Shown here: positions 21,643-28,482 of the stretch, in pieces
Position numbering within the stretch: the stretch's first letter is position 1
Layout: every line of letters begins with the position of its first letter
DNA from: CAZLMF01 sp964560565
GTDB lineage: Bacteria; Bacillota; Clostridia; Oscillospirales; Ruminococcaceae
Reading direction: 5' to 3'
Length of the DNA: 28,482 nucleotides
Assembly: GCA_964560565.1 (NCBI GenBank)
Contig: CAZLMF010000014.1
Span: forward strand, 1-28,482
Notes under the pieces: model-generated
What the model saw: the letters and a program-made list of their open reading frames with translations, nothing else
Databases searched by the model: none
Told to the model about the DNA's origin: nothing
Made by a program: the position numbers and the translations under genes

Positions 21643-24480
21643 TTAATCCTCGCCAAGCTTTAACGCCTGAGAAATCTTGATTTTCTTTATTAGGCTGCCT
21701 AGAACACCGAAGCATCCCACGAGCATAGCCAAAATGGTGATGTATACCTTTATATAGTCGCTACGCAGGGCGATAACTCTAAAGGGAGGTACCTGCTCTG
21801 TAACGCTATACATCGCTTGGAATAAAGGCACGAATAAATCGCTAGCCATACCGCCGATGATAATTGCCATTGCAATTGCAACGCCGGAAACCAGTAACTG
21901 CTCATATAAAAGCATGGTGATGATTTCCCTAAATGACACACCCATTGCCCTGAGTATACCAAATTGCAAAGTGCGTGACTTGATTGAGAGAATCCAGTAT
22001 ATCAAAAAGCCTATGATGGTCATTACCATGATTATGATAAAACCTAGAGTGAGTGCGCCGTTCATGCCCTGTAACTGAGGATCATTTTTTGCCTTGATTA
22101 GCTCTTGGTTAGTGTCTATAAATTCAGTAAGGGTAATGTCGGTGTCCGATATGCTTTCGTAAAGGGCGGCGCTGGATGCGCCCTCCTCCATCTCAATCCA
22201 CACCTGATAAGGCTCAAGGTTAGTCTGCACTGTGACGTAGTTGTAATTCATCACTACAAAGTCCTTATACTGACCGTTGCTTTGCTTTTCGTAGGGATTA
22301 AAGGTCGGCCAGTAGTCGATAAATGCAACTATTGTACCGTCAAAGTAGTTGTTGTCCCCCCACTTTAGCTCAATCCTGTCCCCAAGCTGTGCGCCGTAGT
22401 TGTCCGCAAAAGTTTTTGAGGCGACTACACCTGAGGGTGACTCTGTCAGGGCGTTTAAGTAATTATACCAATGAACAGGGAGCAAATCGTCCCTAAACCA
22501 TGAGATTTTTGCGAATTCATCGGGGATTACACCCATTAGGTTTACTTGGTTTGCGGTGGTGCTGTCTGTGTTGACGGTGACGTTAGTGGTTTTTAGCACC
22601 TTTGTGGCGCTTTCCACACCGGAAAGAGCTGTGAATCGGTCAAAGTTTGGTTCTATATACTGAAGAACTTCGCCGCCTGTGTCAATGATTACTTGACCGG
22701 AGGATGTGCTGGAGGTTTTTAAGGTATTGTGAACCTGCCAATGCTCATGCAATCTGACATCTGCACCGTTTTCATAGCGTGTGCGATCCTCCATATTGGT
22801 GTTTATCGCTCGCGCACTGTTTGCTGAATATAAGCCAAGGGAAACAGTAAGAATTAGGAATAGCATTAGGAAGCGCTCACGTCCTCCTGCTGCACCCCCA
22901 ACATTTGACATTGCAACATATTGCGCAGGAGACCATACACGTTTGCCAAGCTTATATAAAAGCCTAACTATATGAGGGTAAATGCGAATGCAAAGCAGAC
23001 CTGCTCCGAGTATGAATATAGTGGATGCCACAAAGAGGATGGGGTTCATTGAAGCTTTCATATCCTCAACACCCTGTGCAATTAAATCCTCACGCTGTTT
23101 ATTATATAGCCATAGCCATGCCAATGAACCTGCAAGCATGATAACATCTATACCAATTTTCTCCCAAAGCGCCATGCGCTTTTTGCCTGAATTTCGCTGT
23201 TTATGCAAAACTATTGAGGTTTTCGTAGCAGGGATTATTGGAATCATTGTGGTAAAAAAGAATACTCCAATTGCAGCAATTGCATAAATATATGCCTCGG
23301 GGCTTAGTGTGACAGGGAGTGCAGGGCGGTTGACAAATTCCAAAAATCCATTTGAAACACCAAGTATTTTACATAAGAAAAGCCCAAGTGCAGGCCCTGC
23401 AATGAGGGTTATGCCGCCGAGGATAAGCCCCTCGTATGCGTATATCTTAAATATTTGGAACGATGATGCACCACGGGACTTAAACACCGCAATTTCATTG
23501 CGCTCGGACTCAACATGAAGCTGAGATACCATGAATAGGTAGAACGCAAGCATTATCATTACAGGGATTTGCAATAGCCATAATATCATGCGCAGTTCTT
23601 CCGCACGCTGTGCATAGCTTTCAAATATGCCTGAAACGCCCATGTCAAAACTCCATCCCTCGTTTGAGTAGTAGGAGGAGTCCTCGTTTATCTGTGCGAC
23701 TGCCTGCTCAAGGTTGTTTACCTTAATGGAGTGATAGTCATAAGCGTATTGTATCTTTACATCGGATAGAACAGCTGTACCAGTATCCAAAATATCAGTC
23801 AAAAAGCTGTCGTAATCTAGCATTACCGCATTTTCGTATGTAGCCATTCCCTCGGACCAGTAGGAATCATTTGTATCTGAGTTTTCAAATGTACCCACAA
23901 TACGAACATAGAAAGGCTCAACTGTGGAGTCAAAGCCATTTGTGACCATGTATTCATTGCCCACCATAAGCTCAAGCTTTTGCAGGGCAGGTTCGGTGCA
24001 GATAACCTCGTACGCGCCGTCAATTAAGCCGTTTTCATAGATTTCACCTGAGGTAATTGTAATATGGTCAGTGAAGTCAGTCATACCTAATACCTTTAGG
24101 CGGCTGGATACTCTGCCCTTTTCGGTGCTTTCGGTGGTAATAAACATAAATGTGTCTTGAACAATAAATTTGTGGTTGCTAACGGGAATTGCAACCCTTT
24201 CAGCATGTTCCTGCGCTGTGGAGGTCATCCTCTGTGCAAACTCACGTTGTTTGCTGACGCTTTGACCTAGGGGAAGAGTTTTCGATACAACGTACTCACC
24301 TGGAAATTTACCCGTATCAAGCTGATAGCTTTCCATATCCTTGACGAGCATTCGCTGAAGTGAGCCTTGCATATATATGGGTATAGTGCTCATCATTGCA
24401 GATGCCATAATGAAGCCTATAAGTAAACACAACACCATCCATCGGGTATTGCGCATTTTTTGCCATAAAAAACGTAGCAA
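21643..24480 (-). CDS. FtsX/MacB-type ABC transporter permease, 945 aa
   Basis: A large permease of the FtsX-like superfamily with two permease units. It has a membrane helix at ~14-33, an extracellular domain (~35-305), three helices (~308-330, 352-374, 396-418), two more (~447-490), then a second unit. That unit has a helix at ~538-555, an extracellular domain (~556-820) and three helices (~825-848, 876-898, 910-935), with a tail ending QALKLGED. This resembles permeases that export peptides or lipids or act in signalling, not classic importers. TTG 24480 is the likely start, since GGAGG lies 9 bases upstream; the next ATG in frame is 8 codons later. It follows the adaptor lipoprotein by 26 bases. 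No ATPase gene is next to it in this window. Confidence 0.88.
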   Translation of the reverse strand: MLRFLWQKMRNTRWMVLCLLIGFIMASAMMSTIPIYMQGSLQRMLVKDMESYQLDTGKFPGEYVVSKTLPLGQSVSKQREFAQRMTSTAQEHAERVAIPVSNHKFIVQDTFMFITTESTEKGRVSSRLKVLGMTDFTDHITITSGEIYENGLIDGAYEVICTEPALQKLELMVGNEYMVTNGFDSTVEPFYVRIVGTFENSDTNDSYWSEGMATYENAVMLDYDSFLTDILDTGTAVLSDVKIQYAYDYHSIKVNNLEQAVAQINEDSSYYSNEGWSFDMGVSGIFESYAQRAEELRMILWLLQIPVMIMLAFYLFMVSQLHVESERNEIAVFKSRGASSFQIFKIYAYEGLILGGITLIAGPALGLFLCKILGVSNGFLEFVNRPALPVTLSPEAYIYAIAAIGVFFFTTMIPIIPATKTSIVLHKQRNSGKKRMALWEKIGIDVIMLAGSLAWLWLYNKQREDLIAQGVEDMKASMNPILFVASTIFILGAGLLCIRIYPHIVRLLYKLGKRVWSPAQYVAMSNVGGAAGGRERFLMLFLILTVSLGLYSANSARAINTNMEDRTRYENGADVRLHEHWQVHNTLKTSSTSSGQVIIDTGGEVLQYIEPNFDRFTALSGVESATKVLKTTNVTVNTDSTTANQVNLMGVIPDEFAKISWFRDDLLPVHWYNYLNALTESPSGVVASKTFADNYGAQLGDRIELKWGDNNYFDGTIVAFIDYWPTFNPYEKQSNGQYKDFVVMNYNYVTVQTNLEPYQVWIEMEEGASSAALYESISDTDITLTEFIDTNQELIKAKNDPQLQGMNGALTLGFIIIMVMTIIGFLIYWILSIKSRTLQFGILRAMGVSFREIITMLLYEQLLVSGVAIAMAIIIGGMASDLFVPLFQAMYSVTEQVPPFRVIALRSDYIKVYITILAMLVGCFGVLGSLIKKIKISQALKLGED

Positions 24481-24506
24481 AGAAATTTGCCTCCTTTCGC
24501 AATACT

Positions 24507-25505
24507 CTATCTAACTATTATGATTTCGCCCTCTTTAAGGCCTTCTACTATTTCAATTTCAGTTGCGTTGTCAATACCAAGCGTTACATCACGCTCAACC
24601 TTTTCGCCATTCTCTAGTAGGTAAACATATCTGCGGTCCTCAAAGCTTCTTACCATATTTTTAGGGATTACTATTACACCCGTTCGCTTAGCATGGACTA
24701 CTATTACATCTGCAATTTTGCCCACGGATGCAAAGTTTGGTGCTTCGCCCACAAAGTCAAAATAGACGTTTGTGGTATCCTTCTCTAAAAGCTCGGGAGA
24801 TTCAAGGGGTGTTTTTGCCACGATTCCGTCATATATCACTTTGTCGTATCTTAGTATAACCTCCATGCCAAGGGGGAAATTGCTAAGGGTTTCAACTGGA
24901 AGCTCGATTTGAAGCTTGTCAGGGTCAATTATAGTGACAAGTGTGCGGTAGGCATTAACCCACTCCCCTGCGCCTAGGCGCTCTGCAAAGGAGACTTGAC
25001 CGCTTACAGGGGCGATTAGCCTTGATTGTGCAAGTTCTTCCTGAAGTTGGTCGTACTTACTCTGCTCAATTTGCAAATCAAGCTTCGCGCTTTGAATTTC
25101 GCTTTCGGACGCGCCGCTTGAAACAGCTGTGTTGTATTTAAGCTGTGCCTTTTGGGTATATAGCGATTGCAAGTCGATTTCATTGGCAAGGTTGCCTGTT
25201 TCAAGCTCTGCAACAAGCTGCCCTTTTTCAACCATTTCACCTGCGCTAACATAAATCGTCTTTATTGCTCCACTTACGTTTTCGTAGTATAAATCAAACT
25301 GCTCAGACGACACGATTGAGCCTGTGTTAATAGATTGCTTTGTTATGTCCTTTTTCGCTGCCTTATATGTCATGTACTCAACAGTATCCACTTTAACCTC
25401 GGGAGGATCAAGCATTGCTTCCTCCTGCGGAAGAAAATAGCAGCCTGAAAGCATTCCTGCGCTTAACAAGCCTAGTAAAATTGCTGTTAACCTTTTTCTT
25501 GCCAT
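24507..25505 (-). CDS. HlyD/MacA-type periplasmic adaptor-like lipoprotein
   Basis: A 332-residue membrane fusion protein. It has a lipoprotein signal ending LSGC (Cys22). A barrel-sandwich half-motif follows (NVSGAIKTIYVSAGEMVEKG, ~78-97), then a short coiled-coil hairpin (~105-160) and the second half-motif (SRLIAPVSGQVSFAERLGAG, ~161-180). Beta-barrel and membrane-proximal domains (~185-332, ending GLKEGEIIIV) complete it. In Gram-positives such proteins sit on the outer face of the membrane and couple to FtsX-type ABC permeases. It is co-transcribed with the permease downstream. Ribosome site GGAAAGG precedes ATG 25505. Confidence 0.92.
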   Translation of the reverse strand: MARKRLTAILLGLLSAGMLSGCYFLPQEEAMLDPPEVKVDTVEYMTYKAAKKDITKQSINTGSIVSSEQFDLYYENVSGAIKTIYVSAGEMVEKGQLVAELETGNLANEIDLQSLYTQKAQLKYNTAVSSGASESEIQSAKLDLQIEQSKYDQLQEELAQSRLIAPVSGQVSFAERLGAGEWVNAYRTLVTIIDPDKLQIELPVETLSNFPLGMEVILRYDKVIYDGIVAKTPLESPELLEKDTTNVYFDFVGEAPNFASVGKIADVIVVHAKRTGVIVIPKNMVRSFEDRRYVYLLENGEKVERDVTLGIDNATEIEIVEGLKEGEIIIVR

Positions 25506-25583
25506 AAATATTACCTTTCCCTTATCAGAATTTTATCATTGTATATGTAAACGATTACCAGTGTTCATTATAACCGAATCAAA

Positions 25584-25611
25584 ATTATACCGTACTTATC
25601 ATAATAGCAAA
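25584..25611 (-). promoter_or_regulatory. Possible promoter of the adaptor-permease operon
   Basis: Minus strand TTTGCT (25611-25606), 16 bases, TATAAT (25589-25584). A second TATAAT-like box lies ~20 bases downstream. Apart from this and the palindrome at 25725-25770, the 286-base intergenic region shows no gene. Confidence 0.45.
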
Positions 25612-25724
25612 TTTCACATAAAATATCTATACTTTTTTGTATGTTCTATATATACGTCAACAACTTTACTCTGACTTTGTGCAATTTTTCAGATGTTGCA
25701 GTTTATCATAAAAGGCTAAAGCAA

Positions 25725-25770
25725 ATTAAACCAAATTGGCTCGGTAATTACCGAGCCAATTTGGTTTAAT
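25725..25770 (-). terminator. 46-bp perfect palindrome ending the GH130 gene
   Basis: Arms of 23 bases with no spacer, centred between 25747 and 25748 (core TCGGTAATTACCGA). It begins 21 bases after the GH130 stop and is followed on the minus strand by TTGCTTTAGC, so it is best explained as a terminator with weak T content. Confidence 0.7.
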
Positions 25771-25791
25771 ATTATGGAGAAGTTAAATGAG

Positions 25792-26781
25792 CTAGATAGA
25801 TGAGTGCTTCTTTACATAGTCGACAACTTCTTCTGCGTTGCAGAAGCATAGCCCTGTAACAGTGTCAGCGCAACCATAGTAGATTGCAATGCGCCCTGTA
25901 TCAGCGTCGCATAAAGATGCGCATGGGAATGCCACGTTTTGAACGTCTCCTACGCACTCATATATTGTCTGAGGGGAAATCATGTATTCACTGCAGCGTG
26001 CCTTAACCTTCCAAGGCTTATCAATATCAAGTAATGCAGCGGAAAAGCTATATACAAAGCCGTTGCAGGAGTTAAGTACACCATGGTAAAACATCAGCCA
26101 ACCTTCGCTTGTTTCAATAGGAATAGGGCCTGCGCCAATTTTAGTGGACTCCCAACCCTTGAATGGACTCATTACATGACGGTGCTTACCCCAGTAGGTC
26201 ATATCAGGGCTTTCGCTGTAGAAAATGTCACCAAAGGGAGTGTGTCCGCTATCGGAAGGGCGTGAGAGCATTGCATAGTTGCCGTTAATCTTGCGTGGGA
26301 ACATTACGCCGTTGCGGTTAAAAGGCAAAAATGCGTTCTCAAGCTGATGAAAAGTTTTGAAGTCAAAGGTATAACCGACGCCGATTGTAGGCTTGTGGTT
26401 GTAACCGTTGCACCATGTTATATAGTATCTATCTTCTATGAATGCAACCCTTGGGTCGTATGCGTATTGGAACTCTCCAACTTCAGGGTCGTCACATTGC
26501 CATACAATTCGCTCGGGGTTAATCTTCCAGTTGATTCCGTCATCTGAAAATCCAACATGAATTCTCATGTTGCGTTGCTTATCGTCACAGCGGAATACGC
26601 CTGCGAATTTACCTTCAAAAGGGACAACTGCACTATTAAAAATAGAATTTGATGTTGGTATAAGATTTCTTGGGATTACAGGATTGTTCTCATAACGCCA
26701 GATTATTTCTGAACTGCCAGCGGGACGCTCCTGCCAGGGAATGTTTGGTAATGATTTCTCGCCAAATATTTTTAAGCTCAT
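25792..26781 (-). CDS. GH130 beta-mannoside phosphorylase
   Basis: A 329-residue five-bladed propeller of family GH130. Motifs: NSAVVPFEGKFAGVFRCDD, YAYDPRVAFIEDRYYITW with the catalytic Asp109, then GPIPIETSEGWLMFYHGV. Length and motifs fit the mannooligosaccharide-type phosphorylases, which split terminal beta-mannosyl bonds with phosphate and yield mannose 1-phosphate. The exact subfamily cannot be fixed by eye. No signal peptide, so cytoplasmic. It lies 107 bases after the GH26 mannanase gene on the same strand but has its own good promoter in that gap. Together they suggest mannan use with energy saving through phosphorolysis. AAAGGA is the ribosome site. Confidence 0.93.
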   Translation of the reverse strand: MSLKIFGEKSLPNIPWQERPAGSSEIIWRYENNPVIPRNLIPTSNSIFNSAVVPFEGKFAGVFRCDDKQRNMRIHVGFSDDGINWKINPERIVWQCDDPEVGEFQYAYDPRVAFIEDRYYITWCNGYNHKPTIGVGYTFDFKTFHQLENAFLPFNRNGVMFPRKINGNYAMLSRPSDSGHTPFGDIFYSESPDMTYWGKHRHVMSPFKGWESTKIGAGPIPIETSEGWLMFYHGVLNSCNGFVYSFSAALLDIDKPWKVKARCSEYMISPQTIYECVGDVQNVAFPCASLCDADTGRIAIYYGCADTVTGLCFCNAEEVVDYVKKHSSI

Positions 26782-26814
26782 GTGCGTACATCCTTTCAGA
26801 TTTTCCTTACGCTA

Positions 26815-26843
26815 ATTATACCATTATATTTCCTAAAACGCAA
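26815..26843 (-). promoter_or_regulatory. Promoter of the GH130 gene
   Basis: Minus strand TTGCGT (26843-26838), 17 bases, TATAAT (26820-26815), inside the GH26-GH130 spacer. GH130 can thus be made without GH26. Confidence 0.7.
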
Positions 26844-26888
26844 GTATATTTTAACTTAAATTAATCATTTTATTAGCTAAAAATATAG

Positions 26889-28454
26889 TTAGTCCTTTGT
26901 GTATCTTGCCAAATAAGGCAGCTCATCTTTAGTAATCACTCCGATGTGGTTATAAAAATTTACAACACTTTCTTCCTCATTGTACTCGGGGTTAATCTTT
27001 CCATCAGGAGTAAGTAAACTTGCGCCTCCCCACGCTGAAACCCATGACCACATTGCGTTTTCCCGATACATCAAGTCAGGGTCGGGTAATGATGAGCATT
27101 CACTTAACGCTATTAGTTTAGGAGGTTTAGCTATCTGGGAAGATGCAATAAAACGCTGTTGCTGTGATAACGCCGAGGGGCTAGACACGAATATATCCGC
27201 AGAAATTATATCAACATAGTTATCTCCCGGGTAGAAGTCAGCATATTCCCCGTTCCATACCCATATTAGGTTGTTTAACTCATGGTAGTTTGTCTGCCTG
27301 TCCACTAGCAGCTTCCACAGCCACTTGTAGGCAGTGCTGCCTGCATTACCCCACCAATACCAGCCCCCACCTGCCTCAGGCAGTGGACGCCATAGTACGG
27401 GGGTTTTCTCACTTTGTAAAAGAGCCAATTGTTCGGAAATATGGTCTATATCTCTAATAATTGCAACAAGCTCTGCGCTCACCTTTCCTTCAAGCTCAAG
27501 CTGTTCGATTTCCTCTATGGTAAGGGTTGCGACTTCAAGCTCAGTGACAGCATTTGACAGATTAAAGGAGGTTTTCTCCGACAAAAGCTCAGGGGTGTTC
27601 ATCGGAGCATACCAATACCAGCTAAAAGCAACTATTCCGCCACTTTGCCACCACTTTGCAGCAAGCTCAATCTCGCCATTGCCCTTCCCTGTGCGGCTTA
27701 GGGAGTATTCTCCTAGGTCACCGCTACGGATTGCGGGATACTTCCCTGTTAGCTCCTTGATAAAGTCAAGCTCCATATTTGTGCCACCTGTGACCTGTTG
27801 AGCGGATATGTTTGCTTTGCCATAGTTATCCGTAAGAAAGTCCATGAGGGATTGCGCGTAGTTTTTGGCATTTTGGTTTATAAGCTCAGATTCTACCTCA
27901 TAATTTTCATCGTTTATACGCTGTGAACCGCTGATTGTCACATAATCAAGATAAGCCTCCCCCTTTTGTTGGGAAATTGAAATGGTTTGCTCGCCCTTAG
28001 AGAGGTATATGCTGTCAAGGGAAATTTGCTCGAAACTGCCGTCGCCGTGTATATGCAACTCCCCTATAGTTTCTCCGCCAATAAGCAAGTAGCTAAATAT
28101 TTCCGAATCGGAGGCAAGGCTAACTGTAAGCTTATAATGACCGCTTGTTGGTATGGTAGCAGTAAGGTTACACTGGCTGGTGATTAAGTTGTCGTTCCAT
28201 TTGACATAGCCCTCACCTGAGTAGCCATCACGCTCGCTTTCTACGGTAACTCCGCCTTGTAAAAGGGCATTCTCCGCTTCAAGCTGAATACTTAAATCGC
28301 TTTCCTCAATCTGGTATTCCTTGTATGCCACTTGCTCATGGCTTACCTGGGAAGGCTCGCTGCCTGTGCTTTCACCGCTGAAATCCTCAAGCTTTGTGCA
28401 AGCTGTTATAAGGATAAGCATAGCAATTAGAAATGCTATGAGCTTTCTTCGCAT
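26889..28454 (-). CDS. GH26 beta-mannanase-type lipoprotein with N-terminal CBM35-like domain
   Basis: A 521-residue surface lipoprotein: signal MRRKLIAFLIAMLILITAC (Cys19), a Ser/Glu-rich linker, a CBM35-like module (~52-176, IQLEAENA ... DYVTISG) and a GH26 catalytic domain (~190-515). Motifs: VTGGTNMELDF, then VLWRPLPEAGGGWYWWG with the general acid Glu360, WVWNGEYADFYPGDNYVDI, and LIALSECSSLPDPD with the nucleophile Glu452. In most GH26 enzymes the residue before the acid is His (RPLHE); here it is Pro359. Endo-mannanase is the commonest activity; beta-1,3-1,4-glucanase or xylanase also occur in the family. Ribosome site GAGGGG lies before ATG 28454. It is complete, only 28 bases from the window edge. 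The GH130 gene is the next gene downstream. Confidence 0.93.
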   Translation of the reverse strand: MRRKLIAFLIAMLILITACTKLEDFSGESTGSEPSQVSHEQVAYKEYQIEESDLSIQLEAENALLQGGVTVESERDGYSGEGYVKWNDNLITSQCNLTATIPTSGHYKLTVSLASDSEIFSYLLIGGETIGELHIHGDGSFEQISLDSIYLSKGEQTISISQQKGEAYLDYVTISGSQRINDENYEVESELINQNAKNYAQSLMDFLTDNYGKANISAQQVTGGTNMELDFIKELTGKYPAIRSGDLGEYSLSRTGKGNGEIELAAKWWQSGGIVAFSWYWYAPMNTPELLSEKTSFNLSNAVTELEVATLTIEEIEQLELEGKVSAELVAIIRDIDHISEQLALLQSEKTPVLWRPLPEAGGGWYWWGNAGSTAYKWLWKLLVDRQTNYHELNNLIWVWNGEYADFYPGDNYVDIISADIFVSSPSALSQQQRFIASSQIAKPPKLIALSECSSLPDPDLMYRENAMWSWVSAWGGASLLTPDGKINPEYNEEESVVNFYNHIGVITKDELPYLARYTKD

Positions 28455-28482
28455 TAAAACCCCTCGTTTCTTAATTTCACTT

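Noticed and set aside
27334..27801. 155-codon open frame on the plus strand
   Set aside because: It is antisense to the GH26 gene and low-complexity (Ser-rich), an effect of the codon use of the real gene.
1..28482. Mobile elements, prophage, CRISPR, tRNA or rRNA genes
   Set aside because: No transposase, integrase, terminal repeats with target duplication, regularly spaced repeats or tRNA-like folds were seen on either strand.

Overview
The window looks like part of a draft or metagenome-derived scaffold from a low-to-moderate GC Clostridia member, most like a plant-fibre-degrading gut Ruminococcaceae/Oscillospiraceae-type anaerobe. The basis is strong GGAGG ribosome sites, consensus sigma-A promoters, lipoprotein signal peptides, a Clostridia-style Feo locus, and many glycoside hydrolases among ordinary housekeeping genes. 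Two runs of exactly 100 N are placeholder gaps: the protein families they interrupt need more than 100 bases there. I see no tRNA, rRNA, CRISPR array, transposase or phage gene.

Layout. 1-1.7 kb: a frameshifted small lipoprotein and an unrecognised secretion-less protein whose start region is duplicated. 1.7-3.3 kb: a sialate O-acetylesterase-family carbohydrate esterase (-) behind a repeat-rich promoter. 3.4-7.0 kb: a ferrous iron uptake locus, two feoA genes, feoB and a Cys-rich FeoB-associated peptide (-), diverging from a short DtxR-type regulator (+). GTTAGC palindromes sit at the feoA and feoB promoter regions. 7.1-9.5 kb: GH43-CBM6 (-) and a nitroreductase (+) with a long leader hairpin. 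9.5-13.2 kb: a GH59 galactosidase-like enzyme that appears broken at both ends, with an AraC regulator upstream. 13.3-19.6 kb: GH5 lipoprotein and GH29 fucosidase (-), a divergent AraC regulator (+), and GH2 beta-galactosidase (+). 19.8-21.6 kb: rpsI, rplM and a TtcA-family tRNA thiolase (-). 21.6-25.5 kb: an adaptor lipoprotein and FtsX-like permease without an ATPase (-). 25.8-28.5 kb: GH130 phosphorylase and GH26 mannanase lipoprotein (-).

How the parts work together. GH26 (outside the cell) plus GH130 (inside) form a mannan depolymerisation and phosphorolysis pair. The most interesting unit is at 13.3-19.6 kb. A 29-bp element with 26 identical positions occurs in front of both the fucosidase-GH5 operon and the beta-galactosidase gene. 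It lies in the same orientation in both and exactly 6 bp upstream of each -35 box. It contains two AGCAAA half-sites 21 bp apart, as expected for an AraC-family activator, and the araC gene lies between the two copies. This ties an extracellular endo-glucanase-type enzyme, a cytoplasmic fucosidase and a cytoplasmic beta-galactosidase into one regulon. That set would fit fucogalacto-xyloglucan breakdown, which is an inference.
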